A DNA stretch of 64,000 bases, taken from positions 1 to 64,000 of the forward strand of contig CALCXK010000069.1 of assembly GCA_937905835.1 (NCBI GenBank), read 5' to 3'. Made by a program: the position numbers and the translations under genes. Each line of letters starts with the position of its first letter. Position 1 is the first letter of the stretch. Below the pieces are notes generated by a model, which had not been told where the DNA came from, ran no database searches, and saw only the letters and a program-made list of their open reading frames with translations. Shown piece after piece: positions 6,841 through 15,988 of this stretch. The stretch is from an uncultured Ilumatobacter sp. GTDB lineage: Bacteria > Actinomycetota > Acidimicrobiia > Acidimicrobiales > Ilumatobacteraceae.

Positions 6841-7854
6841 GTGCATAATACATTGGTGTATGACGCGCTCTGTCTCTTGAGTTTCGGTGGCCCGAATGGG
6901 CCTGACGACGTGATGCCGTTTCTTCGCAATGTCACCGCTGGGCGCAACGTGCCTGACGAGCGACTTGCCGTGGTCGCCAAACAGTACGAACAGTTCGGCG
7001 GACGCTCACCGATCAACGATCAAAACCACGCCTTGATCGACGCGCTGCGATCCGAGTTTGATTCGGTGGGTATCGACCTGCCGATTTACTTCGGCAACCG
7101 AAACTGGGAGCCGTACCTGCCCGACACGGTCGCGCAGATGAGTGACGACGGTGTGCGTAACGCGCTCGTGCTGGCTACCTCGGCGTTCTCGTCGTACAGC
7201 GGCTGTCGCCAGTACCGCGAGGACCTCGCCAAGGCGAGCGAAGCGGTGGGCCCCGATGCCCCAGCGCTGTACAAGCTGCGGCTGTATTACAACCATCCCG
7301 GCTTTGTCGATGCGGTGGTCGCACGCATCGAAGAGGTCCATCGACCAGGCGCTCGCCTCGTGTTCACCGCACATTCGATTCCGTTGTCGATGGCGCAATG
7401 GTGCGATTACCAAACCCAGCTCGACGAGGTAGCGGGCCTGGTCGCCGACCGCGTCGGCGCCGAGTGGGACATCGCGTTCCAGAGCCGGAGCGGCCCGCTA
7501 CAGGTGCCGTGGCTCGAACCGGACGTCAACGACCATCTGCGAGCGCTCGTCGAGCAGGGCGTGTCCGAGGTGACCGTGATGCCGCTCGGCTTCATGAGTG
7601 ACCACATGGAAGTGCAGTTCGACCTCGACATCCAGGCAGCTGAGACGGCGGCGCGCATCGGCATCGACATGCGGCGCGCCTCAACGGTTGGCACCCACGC
7701 TGCATTCGTGACCGGCCTGCGCCAGCTCGTTGAGGAAAAGCTGTCCGACGGACCCGTACTGTGCGTCGGCACCGCAGGGCCGTGCCCTGACCCTTGCCCT
7801 GAGGGTCACTGCCTCGCCCCGCCCGGATTCGTCCCCGTCGGCCGCCCGTCCTGA
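6841..7854 (+). CDS. hemH: Ferrochelatase (probably coproporphyrin ferrochelatase)
   Basis: Inserts Fe2+ into a porphyrin in haem synthesis; actinobacteria normally use coproporphyrin III. The 337-residue protein starts at GTG 6841 (another GTG lies at 6856), with LSFGGPNGPDDVMPFL near 14-29, the KQYEQFGGRSPIN block near 47-59, the metal-site His in TAHSIPLSMA near 182 and SRSGPLQVPWLEPD near 223, followed by MPLGFMSDHMEVQFDLD near 256, which holds the conserved HxE-type region. The C-terminus contains four cysteines (CVGTAGPCPDPCPEGHC, about 309-325), which may be ligands of the [2Fe-2S] cluster known in actinobacterial enzymes. It stands alone next to tRNA-Ala and convergent with pepN. Confidence 0.93.
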   Translation: MHNTLVYDALCLLSFGGPNGPDDVMPFLRNVTAGRNVPDERLAVVAKQYEQFGGRSPINDQNHALIDALRSEFDSVGIDLPIYFGNRNWEPYLPDTVAQMSDDGVRNALVLATSAFSSYSGCRQYREDLAKASEAVGPDAPALYKLRLYYNHPGFVDAVVARIEEVHRPGARLVFTAHSIPLSMAQWCDYQTQLDEVAGLVADRVGAEWDIAFQSRSGPLQVPWLEPDVNDHLRALVEQGVSEVTVMPLGFMSDHMEVQFDLDIQAAETAARIGIDMRRASTVGTHAAFVTGLRQLVEEKLSDGPVLCVGTAGPCPDPCPEGHCLAPPGFVPVGRPS

Positions 7855-8004
7855 CCCCTGTCACCGGGGTTGCGGGCGACGTTTCGTCGTCACGCTCACC
7901 GGCACTCTCGCCAGCAAGCACTGCCACCGCGACGGTACCCGTCAAGGATATGCGTCGACCCAGCACGTGGCCTCTCCTGTCAGCCCGTTGGATTGGGCCG
8001 ACGA

Positions 8005-10614
8005 TCAGGATGTCAGGTGGGCGAGAAGACCTGCGGCATCGCGAGCGAGGAGAGCTGCATTGACGCCCTGTCGTTCGAGAATCTGGTCGAGCGTCTTGAC
8101 AGCCTGCGGGATCGGATGTTCGACGAAGAACATCTGCACGTCGGTGACCAACTCGGGTGCGGTCAGTAACTTCACTGAGTCGACCATGCGGGAGATCGTG
8201 TTCGTCGGGAACTCCTGATTGACGTGCTCCCAGTTGTCTTTAACGAACTGCCAGGCGGCTGTTCCGTGGCGACGGTTGGCCATGGCCATGCGCAGGACGA
8301 ACGGTGCGTTCTGCGTTTTGACGTTGTCGGTTAACACAAACTCGCAGGTACGCAGGATCAACGTTTCGTCGTCGAACTCGGTGAGCGCGTAGAGCTGTCG
8401 AAGCTGCTCCTGAGGGGTCGACGCGGTCAGGAAACCATGCTGGAAACGCTCGTAGTCGGCAAGGGTGCCGGCCGACGCGACGACGGATGTCGCCGCAGCC
8501 ACGAGTTCAGGGTCGACCCCGCTGTCGGGCCCGGCGGACATCTCGAGCAGGTCGCGACAGATGGTAATGACGAACTCGTCACGCCCGAGCACTCCGGCGG
8601 TCGACAAGAGGAGGCCGCGGAGCTTCGCAGTCAAATCACGTTCGTCTGCTTGCGGTTCGCCGAGGTCAGTGAGTGCGGGCTGAACCAGTGCTCGGACTCG
8701 ATGCTGAAAAGCCGGTAGCGCGTCATCGTCGATCAGCCGGCTGATCCCGCGGAGGGCGATGACCACGGCCTGCCACACGGCGTGCTCGCGTTCGTCACCG
8801 AACTCCTCGAGGAAGTTGAGCAACTCGACAGCCGACATGCTCCCGGCCACCGTCGCGGCCCATGCGTCGTCGACGAGGCTGTACCGCTCGAGTGTGCTCA
8901 TGTTGTTGAGAGCACCGGCGAGGCGGGTGCGCAGGGTCGTGTCGTAGGCGACGCGGTAGAAGCCGTGTCCACCTGCATTGATGATGACCGGAGCGGCCGG
9001 GTCGGTCAATGCCACGGTGGTCTGCATGCCGTCGAGCAGCACCGTGGTGGTCGTGTCGCCGTTACGAACGTGAATTGGGACAACCCACATCTGCCCGGTC
9101 GCCGATTCAGGGTTGAGGAGGAACCGTTGCTGGCTGAGCTCGACACGGGTTCCGTCGCCGCTGAGCGCTGCGTTGATGAGCGGGAAGCCCGGCTGCCAGA
9201 TCCACGAATCCATAATCCGTCGGACCGGCTCGCCAGACGTCGACTCGATGGCGTCCCACAAATCGTTTGTTTCGGTGTTCTTGTACGAGTGCAAACGGAG
9301 GTAGTGGCTGACGCCTTCGCGGAAGGTCTGCTCGCCGAGGTACTGCTCCAACATGCGGAGTAATGAGCCGCCTTTTTGGTACGTGAGGACGTCGAACATT
9401 CCCTCGCAGTCCGCAGGGGAGCGGACCTCGAACTCGACCGGGCGCGTGCTGTCGAGCGCGTCGACATCGAATGCAGCACTGCGTTCGAGACCGAAGCTGG
9501 TCCAGCGTTCCCAGTCAGGGCGGTAGGCGTCGCATGCCGCGATCTCCATAAATGTGGCGAACGCCTCGTTCAACCAGATGCCGTTCCACCAGCGCATCGT
9601 GACGAGGTCACCGAACCACATGTGGGCCAGTTCGTGGGCCACAACATCGACGACCAGTTGCTGTTCGTTCTGTGTCGAGGTGACGGGGTCGACGAGGAGC
9701 AGGTTCTCGCGGAATGTGATGCAGCCGAGGTTTTCCATGGCGCCTGCAGCAAAGTCGGGAAGTCCGGCGAGGTCGACCTTGTCACTCGGATACGGGATGC
9801 CGTAGTACTCCTCGAACCACTTCAAGCAGAACACGCCGACGTCCATCCCGAAGTCGGTGAGATGGCTCTTGCCCGGAACGTGCACGACGCGCATCGGCGA
9901 ACCGTTGACGTCAGTCGGTGCCGTCATCTCGAGCTGGCCGACGATGAACGCGACCAGATATGTCGACATGGTCATCGTGTCGGCGAAGCGGATCACGGTC
10001 CGCGGACCGTCGCCGTCTTCTTCGGTGGTGATCCGTTCGATCTCAGGGCCGTTGGAGATGGCATCAAGCCCATCAGCGATGTCGAGCGTGATCCCGAACA
10101 CGGCCTTGAACTCTGGCTCGTCCCAACACGGGAAAGCGCGCCGGCAGTCGGTTGACTGCATCTGGGTGGTGGCGATGACCTGCTCAGCACCATCGGCGTC
10201 GTGGTACGTGCTGCGGTAGAAGCCGCGCAGTTTGTCGTTCAAGATGCCCGCGAACGTGATCCTCATCGTTGCGGGGCCCTCGGCGATCGGCGCTGCCGTA
10301 CGGATGATTAACCGGTCGGTCTCTTCGACCAATTCGGCGGTTGCGGAAGTGCCGTTGACCGAACACGTATCGACGGTGAGCTCGGCAGCGTTCAGTACGA
10401 ACGTGTCTGTTGCGATGGCGATGTTGAGCTGGATCGTGCTGCTGCCGGTAAAGGTGCCGTCGTCGAGTGCAGGGCGCAGCCGGATGTCGTAACGACTCGG
10501 GGTCACATCCACTGGGAGCCGATACGGATCGAGTGTGTCGAGCCGGGCCGAGCCAGCGGTGTCAGATGGTGCGCCGGAGCTGATGTCAGATGGAGTGTGA
10601 GAATCGGCTGCCAT
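8005..10614 (-). CDS. pepN: Aminopeptidase N (M1 family)
   Basis: An 869-residue zinc aminopeptidase that removes N-terminal residues from peptides in the cytoplasm. Visible motifs are the exopeptidase motif GAMEN at 291-295 and the zinc site HELAH at 327-331 with the third ligand Glu350 in NEAFATFME. The N-terminal beta domain, catalytic domain and the long helical C-terminal ERAP-like domain are all present, and length fits the actinobacterial type. No signal peptide is seen. The ATG at 10614 is 43 bases from the divergent PfkB gene, so the two share a short promoter region. Confidence 0.95.
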   Translation of the reverse strand: MAADSHTPSDISSGAPSDTAGSARLDTLDPYRLPVDVTPSRYDIRLRPALDDGTFTGSSTIQLNIAIATDTFVLNAAELTVDTCSVNGTSATAELVEETDRLIIRTAAPIAEGPATMRITFAGILNDKLRGFYRSTYHDADGAEQVIATTQMQSTDCRRAFPCWDEPEFKAVFGITLDIADGLDAISNGPEIERITTEEDGDGPRTVIRFADTMTMSTYLVAFIVGQLEMTAPTDVNGSPMRVVHVPGKSHLTDFGMDVGVFCLKWFEEYYGIPYPSDKVDLAGLPDFAAGAMENLGCITFRENLLLVDPVTSTQNEQQLVVDVVAHELAHMWFGDLVTMRWWNGIWLNEAFATFMEIAACDAYRPDWERWTSFGLERSAAFDVDALDSTRPVEFEVRSPADCEGMFDVLTYQKGGSLLRMLEQYLGEQTFREGVSHYLRLHSYKNTETNDLWDAIESTSGEPVRRIMDSWIWQPGFPLINAALSGDGTRVELSQQRFLLNPESATGQMWVVPIHVRNGDTTTTVLLDGMQTTVALTDPAAPVIINAGGHGFYRVAYDTTLRTRLAGALNNMSTLERYSLVDDAWAATVAGSMSAVELLNFLEEFGDEREHAVWQAVVIALRGISRLIDDDALPAFQHRVRALVQPALTDLGEPQADERDLTAKLRGLLLSTAGVLGRDEFVITICRDLLEMSAGPDSGVDPELVAAATSVVASAGTLADYERFQHGFLTASTPQEQLRQLYALTEFDDETLILRTCEFVLTDNVKTQNAPFVLRMAMANRRHGTAAWQFVKDNWEHVNQEFPTNTISRMVDSVKLLTAPELVTDVQMFFVEHPIPQAVKTLDQILERQGVNAALLARDAAGLLAHLTS

Positions 10615-10657
10615 GGTCGAGATGGTACTGGCGCTAGCGTGGCCAGCCGTGTCTGAA

Positions 10658-11662
10658 ATGACTGCTCAAGGTGCTGCCACGCCGGCCAAATTTGCTGTGG
10701 TCGGAATCGGGAATGCACTCGTCGACGTGATTGCTCACGTCGCCGAGGACTTCCTCACCGAAAATAATCTCAGTAAGGGTGCAATGACTCTGATCGAGAC
10801 CGAACGAGCCATGGAGCTGTACGCGGCGCTCGGCATGGCGGTCGAGATGAGTGGCGGTTCGGCCGCCAACACGATGGTCGGAGTCGCCAGCCTCGGGGGC
10901 AGCGCCTGCTACATCGGCAAGGTCAACCACGACGACCTCGGTGACGTCTTCGGCCACGACATGCGCGCTGTCGGTGTGCCATTTAGCGGTGGTGGCGTCG
11001 ATCACGACACGCCGACGGGCCGCTGCATCATCGTGGTCACGCCTGATGCCGAGCGAACGATGAACACCTACCTGGGCGTGTCCAGTTCGCTCTGCATCGA
11101 CGATCTCGACGACGAGGCGATCGCCAGCGGCCAGGTCCTCTACATGGAGGGATACCTGTTCGATCGCGACGACGCCAAAGCAGCCTTTCGGCATGCGGCC
11201 GACGTCGCTCATGCGAACGGTCGACAGGTCTCGCTCACGCTGAGCGATTCGTTTTGTGTCGACCGCCACCGGGATGGTTTTCGAGCCCTTGTCGACGATT
11301 GTGTCGACATCCTCTTCGGCAATGCTGCCGAACTTTTGTCGCTGTACGAGACCGATTCGCTCGACGAGGCGATCGCCGCAGTTCGTCAGCGATGCAACCT
11401 GACTGTGATCACCAAGGGCGCTGCGGGTTGCGTTATTGCGACCGCCGACGAATTGATCGAAGTGGCGGCCGTTCCAGTGGAAAGGGTGCTCGACACCACC
11501 GGTGCCGGCGACCTGTTCGCGGCAGGCTTCCTGCACGGGCTTACTTTGGGCAAGCCACTGGGCGAGTGCGGTGCGATCGGTGCGATCGCTGCCGCTGAAG
11601 TGATCTCGCATGTGGGCCCCCGCCCGCTGGTCGAGTTGCGTACCCTGTTGCCCGATGGCTGA
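10658..11662 (+). CDS. PfkB-family kinase (adenosine/sugar kinase type)
   Basis: A 334-residue ribokinase-fold kinase. It has VVGIGNALVDVIAHV near 13, the substrate-site MSGGSAANTMVG near 64-75 and the anion-hole motif DTTGAGDLFAAGF near 282-294 with the catalytic Asp. Close relatives are annotated as adenosine kinase or fructokinase-like; the neighbouring salvage genes (phosphomutase, upp, add) make a nucleoside substrate reasonable but not proven. ATG 10658 was chosen; an in-frame GTG lies at 10649. Its stop overlaps the phosphomutase start by 8 bases, so the two are translationally coupled. Confidence 0.85.
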   Translation: MTAQGAATPAKFAVVGIGNALVDVIAHVAEDFLTENNLSKGAMTLIETERAMELYAALGMAVEMSGGSAANTMVGVASLGGSACYIGKVNHDDLGDVFGHDMRAVGVPFSGGGVDHDTPTGRCIIVVTPDAERTMNTYLGVSSSLCIDDLDDEAIASGQVLYMEGYLFDRDDAKAAFRHAADVAHANGRQVSLTLSDSFCVDRHRDGFRALVDDCVDILFGNAAELLSLYETDSLDEAIAAVRQRCNLTVITKGAAGCVIATADELIEVAAVPVERVLDTTGAGDLFAAGFLHGLTLGKPLGECGAIGAIAAAEVISHVGPRPLVELRTLLPDG

Positions 11663-13316
11663 GAACGAACTGCTGGTAACCGCTCGGGCCTGGCTCGACG
11701 CTGAACCTGACGATGACATCCGGATAGAACTCGATGAGTTGATCGCGTCGGCCGAAGCGGGTGACGACGTTGAACTCGCCGACCGATTCGCTGGTCGACT
11801 GCAATTCGGAACGGCTGGCCTCCGCGCGGCGGTCGCTGCCGGGCCGATGCGAATGAATCGGCTGGTCGTGCGTCAGGCAGCCGCCGGTATTGGTCAATGG
11901 CTTCTCGACTCGGTGCCCGATGCCGCCGACCGTGGCGTCGTGATCGCTCGTGACGCTCGTCGGAAAAGCGATGTATTCGCCGTCGACACCGCACGGGTCC
12001 TTGCAGCAATGGGGATCAAGGCAATGTTGCACCCCGGGCTGACGCCGACACCGGTACTCGCCTGGTCGATTACCGGGTTGAAGGCCGCAGCTGGCGTGGT
12101 TGTCACCGCTTCACACAACCCGCCTGCAGACAACGGCTACAAGGTGTTCCTCGACACTGGATCGCAGATCGTCAACCCGATCGACAACGAGATTGCGGCA
12201 CGCATCGACCGGTTCGACCCGCTCACCGTCGAACTCGCTGCGGAGGATCACCCGCTCATCCGATGGCTTGACACGTCGTGGGACGAGGCCTACCTGGCCG
12301 ACATACCAGCGGTACGCCTTCACCCCGAGGTTCCAGGTGTGCCGATCGCATACACGGCAATGCACGGCGTTGGTGGCGAGATGATCGCCGCTGCGTTCAC
12401 AGTGGCAGGATTCGATGTACCGCTCGTGGTTGCCGAGCAGCAAGAGCCGGACGGCACATTCCCGACGATCTCGTTCCCGAACCCTGAAGAGCCCGGAGCA
12501 ATGGACCTGCTACTCGCCGTCGCCGAGTTGAACGGCGTTGCAGTTGCACTGGCGAACGACCCTGACGCTGACCGTCTCGGCGCGGCGATCCCCGACACGC
12601 GTGCTGGCTCATCTGCTGGCGAGCACACCTGGCGCAAGCTCAGTGGTGACGAGATCGGTTGGCTGTTCGCCGACCATATTCTGCGCCACACCGAGGGTGA
12701 TGATCGCCTTGTGGTTACGACGTTGGTGTCGTCATCGCTGTTGGCCCGCATGGCTGAGGCGCACGGTGTGCACAGCGCTGAGACATTTACCGGGTTCAAG
12801 TGGATTGGCAAGATCGCTACCGAGCGGGCGGCTCTGGGCCAGCGATTGATATTTGGCTATGAGCAAGCGCTCGGCTACCTCGTTGTAGGCCGACCGCTCG
12901 ACAAAGATGGCATCAGTGCCGCAGTTCTGATGGCCGAGATCGCAGCTGTTGCCGCCGCCGATGGCGTCACGATCCAAGACCGGCTCGACGCCATCGCAGC
13001 GCAGTACGGCCGTTACGAAACCGCCGAGTTGTCGGTACGGATGCCGCCGACCGATGGTGCTGCCTGGGTGCGCCGGATCGAAGCAGAGCCACCGACAACA
13101 GTGGGTGGAGTGGCGGTGGAATCAGTCTCGTCGTACCCCGAAGCAAACCTCGTACGCCTCGTGCTGGACGGCGGCACGCGGCTCCAGATCAGGCCGAGTG
13201 GAACTGAGCCGAAAGTCAAGCTCTACGGTGAAGCGGTCGACCTCGACCCTGCTGAACTCGATCGTCTGCTGCACGCCCTCGCTGTGGAGCAATCACGCTC
13301 TGCCAGGCCAGCGTGA
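11655..13316 (+). CDS. Phosphohexomutase (phosphoglucomutase/phosphomannomutase family)
   Basis: A 553-residue alpha-D-phosphohexomutase of the PgcA-like long form. The active-site phosphoserine lies in VVTASHNPPADNGYKV (Ser153), the metal loop is NDPDADRLG near 300, the sugar-specificity loop contains SGDEIGWL, and the phosphate-binding loop is RPSGTEPKVKLY near the C-terminus. The enzyme moves phosphate between C1 and C6 (or, in some relatives, C1 and C5 of pentoses). Coupled to a PfkB kinase and followed by upp and add on the other strand, it could link ribose-1-phosphate from nucleoside breakdown to central metabolism; that is inference. Start ATG 11655 gives the family-like N-terminus. 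Confidence 0.9.
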   Translation: MAENELLVTARAWLDAEPDDDIRIELDELIASAEAGDDVELADRFAGRLQFGTAGLRAAVAAGPMRMNRLVVRQAAAGIGQWLLDSVPDAADRGVVIARDARRKSDVFAVDTARVLAAMGIKAMLHPGLTPTPVLAWSITGLKAAAGVVVTASHNPPADNGYKVFLDTGSQIVNPIDNEIAARIDRFDPLTVELAAEDHPLIRWLDTSWDEAYLADIPAVRLHPEVPGVPIAYTAMHGVGGEMIAAAFTVAGFDVPLVVAEQQEPDGTFPTISFPNPEEPGAMDLLLAVAELNGVAVALANDPDADRLGAAIPDTRAGSSAGEHTWRKLSGDEIGWLFADHILRHTEGDDRLVVTTLVSSSLLARMAEAHGVHSAETFTGFKWIGKIATERAALGQRLIFGYEQALGYLVVGRPLDKDGISAAVLMAEIAAVAAADGVTIQDRLDAIAAQYGRYETAELSVRMPPTDGAAWVRRIEAEPPTTVGGVAVESVSSYPEANLVRLVLDGGTRLQIRPSGTEPKVKLYGEAVDLDPAELDRLLHALAVEQSRSARPA

Positions 13317-13321
13317 CCGGG

Positions 13322-13344
13322 GACCGACCGAAATCGGTTGGGTC
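13322..13344. terminator. Bidirectional hairpin between phosphomutase and upp
   Basis: GACCGACCGA (13322-13331) pairs with TCGGTTGGGTC (13334-13344) as a 10-bp stem with one bulged G. It fills the 26-base gap between two convergent genes and overlaps the upp stop. Confidence 0.5.
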
Positions 13345-13978
13345 AGGCTGGCGCACCGAACTGGCGGTCGCCTGCGTCGCCTAACCCGGGAACGATGTAG
13401 GCGCTGTCATTCAGACGTTCGTCGATGACGGCAGTGAACAGCGTGACGTCGATGCCGGACGCTTCGAGGGCTGCGATTCCCTCGGGCGCGGCGAGCGCGA
13501 CGATGACCGTCAGCGGCTGTGATGCCCCTCGTTCGATGAGGAGTTGGAGGGTGTGGATCAGCGACCCACCTGTGGCGAGCATCGGATCGACCACGATGAC
13601 GGGTCGGTGAGCGATGTTGTCCGGGAGCTTGTTGACGTATGGCTCCGGCTGATGTGTTTCTTCGTTGCGCGCGATGCCGATGAACCCAATGTCGGCATCA
13701 GGGAGTAAATCCTGAGCTGGTCGGAGGAAGCCGAGCCCGGCGCGCAAAATCGGCACGATCACTGGCTGCACCGCAAGGCGCTCGGTCGGTGCTGTGGTGA
13801 GCGGCGTCTCGACGCTGCCACTCACGGTCGGCAGCGTCTGCGTGGCCTCGGCGATCAGCAGCGTGCCAATTCGTTCAAGGTTTTGGCGGAACAGTGCGTT
13901 GGGCGTTTTGACGTCTCGGATCACGGCGAGCGAGTCAAGGACGAGCGGGTGGTCGACGACCACGGTTTCGACAGTCAT
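13343..13978 (-). CDS. upp: Uracil phosphoribosyltransferase
   Basis: Salvages uracil with PRPP to UMP. The 211-residue protein has the N-terminal VVDHPLV..LAVIRD block, VPILRAGLGFL near 75, the PRPP loop VDPMLATGGSLIHTL near 131-145 and the uracil-site YIVPGLGDAGDRQFG at the C-terminus, all typical of Upp. ATG 13978. It lies 2 bases downstream of add on the same strand, so they form an operon for base and nucleoside salvage. Confidence 0.96.
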   Translation of the reverse strand: MTVETVVVDHPLVLDSLAVIRDVKTPNALFRQNLERIGTLLIAEATQTLPTVSGSVETPLTTAPTERLAVQPVIVPILRAGLGFLRPAQDLLPDADIGFIGIARNEETHQPEPYVNKLPDNIAHRPVIVVDPMLATGGSLIHTLQLLIERGASQPLTVIVALAAPEGIAALEASGIDVTLFTAVIDERLNDSAYIVPGLGDAGDRQFGAPA

Positions 13979-13980
13979 GG

Positions 13981-15063
13981 TCAGATCCCCAGATCGGCTT
14001 CGGCCTTGAGAACCGAGTACCGAGGCTTAATCACACCGTTGATGAGCTTCAATCGTTCGGGGAATGGGGCGAAGGCCGACTTCATCGCATTGACTGTAAG
14101 CCACTGGAGGTCGTCCAGGCCCCATTCGAAGGCTTCGCAGAGCGCAGCCATTTCCTGGCTCATCGAGGTGTCGCTCATCAGCCGGTTGTCGGTGTTGACC
14201 GTGACGCGGAATTGGAGGCGGCGCAGCAGCGCGATCGGATGGTCGGCGATCGATGCACACACGCCGGTGTTGACGTTTGATGTCGGACAGACTTCGAGGC
14301 AGATGCGGCGATCGCGGATGAAGTTGGCCAGGCGACCGAGTGTGACGTCGCCCTTCGTGTCGACGGTGATGTCGTCGATCAGCCGCACGCCGTGGCCGAG
14401 GCGCTCGGCACCACAGAACTGAACGGCCTCCCAGATCGAGGGCAGGCCGAATGCCTCGCCGGCGTGGATTGTCGAGTGGAAATTTTCTCGGTTGATCAGC
14501 TGGAATGCGTCGAGGTGACGGGTGGGTGGGAAGCCGGCTTCGGGGCCTGCAATGTCGAAGCCGACGACGCCAGCGTCGCGATACTTCACAGCGAGTTCGG
14601 CGATTTCGACGCTTCGCGCAGCTTGGCGCATCGCATCGAGAAGGGCGTAGATGGTGAGTTCGGTGCCGTCAGAACCGCGGCGGAATCCGGCGAGGACTGC
14701 CTCGGTGACCGCGTTGAGCGTGAGGCCCTGCTTGAGGTGGAGTTCTGGGGCGAACCGGACCTCGGCGTACACGACGCCGTCGGCGGCCAGATCCTGAGCA
14801 CACTCGTAGGCGACACGTTCGATCGCATCGCGATGCTGCATGACGCCGCACGTGTGGTCGAACGTCTCCAGGTAGAGCACGAGGTCATTGCGCTTGGCGC
14901 CCTTGTTGAACCAGAGGCCGAGTTCCTCAACATCGGTGGTCGGTAGACCGTCGTAGCCGTATTCGCTCGCCAAATCGACCACGGTGGCCGGTCGCAGGCC
15001 ACCATCGAGGTGGTCGTGCAACAAGACTTTCGGCGCCCGGTGAATCACATCAGTCGACAACAT
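13981..15063 (-). CDS. add: Adenosine deaminase
   Basis: Deaminates adenosine or deoxyadenosine to inosine. The 360-residue protein shows the zinc and catalytic motifs in order: [10 protein letters not shown] (His16, His18), HAGEAFG near 199-205, GHGVRLI near 223, CPTSNVNTG, and [12 protein letters not shown] near 291. This NTDN form is usual in actinobacterial adenosine deaminases. It is the first gene of an add-upp pair; with deoD and the nucleoside ABC transporter further right it supports a nucleoside-scavenging lifestyle. Confidence 0.95.
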   Translation of the reverse strand: MLSTDVIHRAPKVLLHDHLDGGLRPATVVDLASEYGYDGLPTTDVEELGLWFNKGAKRNDLVLYLETFDHTCGVMQHRDAIERVAYECAQDLAADGVVYAEVRFAPELHLKQGLTLNAVTEAVLAGFRRGSDGTELTIYALLDAMRQAARSVEIAELAVKYRDAGVVGFDIAGPEAGFPPTRHLDAFQLINRENFHSTIHAGEAFGLPSIWEAVQFCGAERLGHGVRLIDDITVDTKGDVTLGRLANFIRDRRICLEVCPTSNVNTGVCASIADHPIALLRRLQFRVTVNTDNRLMSDTSMSQEMAALCEAFEWGLDDLQWLTVNAMKSAFAPFPERLKLINGVIKPRYSVLKAEADLGI

Positions 15064-15114
15064 GCGTTCACGCTACGACGACTTGGTGCCAGGCACCACG
15101 TCGGTGGGGCGTTG

Positions 15115-15978
15115 TCAGAGTGCGTTGAGCGGCATGCCGGCGGGGCGTTGGAGCCAGTTCCAGTCTGGGTAGTCAGCGGCGCCGTCGATGCAATGGAGGC
15201 TGTACGCGTGACGACTCCGGGCGGACCGGTTCGGTTTGCTCCAATGGGGAAGCAGGCCATGCAGGACGATCATCGTGCCCGCCTTGACGTCGAGAGCGAC
15301 AGCGTCGGGCGAGTCGGGAGCGGGGAGCGGCTCGTCGCTGAGATCATCGAAGATCGTGCCATCGGAGGCCGCCGGATCGTCGAGCCGATTGCGCTTGAAC
15401 AGCTTGCGGAGCGGGCCGTGATGTGTCCCAGGAACGGCCCACAGGCAGCCGTTGTCGATGGTCGCGTCTTCGAGCGCGAACCAAAACCCGATGACGCTGA
15501 GCGGGTCGGTCCACAAGAACGTGGCGTCCTGATGAACACTGACTTCGCCACCAATACGAGGCTGCTTAAAGATGTACATCGACTGCAACGCACGCGGGTC
15601 GGTCATTCCGAGGTCGCGAGCTATCGCACCCAGATCGGGGTTGTACGCGAACTGGCGAAACTCGTCGTCGGTGTCATGTTGAGCGTGGCCGATCTTGTTG
15701 ATCGACAACTCTTTGGCCTGGCGGAGCGAACCGGTGTCGTCGAATGCTTCCTCCTCGAAAAAACACCACGTCGATGAGCCGCTGGACAGGAACTCGTTGT
15801 TCGAGACGCGCGCTTGCTGGTCGGTCGTGAACACAGATCGTTCCTCGCCCGGCTCCCAGGCGGCAACTATTTCGGTCGCGCGAATCTGTAGCCGGTTGCA
15901 GGCGTCGACCGACGCGAAGTCAGGTACGACCAGAAATCCGTCAGAGTGGTATCGGTTGATCTGCTCGGCGGTCAGCAC
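15115..15978 (-). CDS. Phytanoyl-CoA dioxygenase (PhyH) family protein
   Basis: A non-haem Fe(II)/2-oxoglutarate oxygenase-fold protein of about 287 residues. The start region LTAEQINRYHSDGFLVV is characteristic; the metal site is VHQDATF (HxD) and the distal His lies in LLPHWSKPNR, followed by RSRHAYSLH with the Arg that would bind 2-oxoglutarate. The GTG at 15978 matches the family N-terminus; a TTG at 16014 would add 12 residues and overlap the gene upstream. Substrate unknown. It follows the cupredoxin gene closely on the same strand. Confidence 0.85.
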   Translation of the reverse strand: MLTAEQINRYHSDGFLVVPDFASVDACNRLQIRATEIVAAWEPGEERSVFTTDQQARVSNNEFLSSGSSTWCFFEEEAFDDTGSLRQAKELSINKIGHAQHDTDDEFRQFAYNPDLGAIARDLGMTDPRALQSMYIFKQPRIGGEVSVHQDATFLWTDPLSVIGFWFALEDATIDNGCLWAVPGTHHGPLRKLFKRNRLDDPAASDGTIFDDLSDEPLPAPDSPDAVALDVKAGTMIVLHGLLPHWSKPNRSARSRHAYSLHCIDGAADYPDWNWLQRPAGMPLNAL

Positions 15979-15988
15979 AGCGTGACCG

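Noticed and set aside
7854..7870. Hairpin after hemH as terminator
   Set aside because: The stem is five base pairs only; too weak to call.
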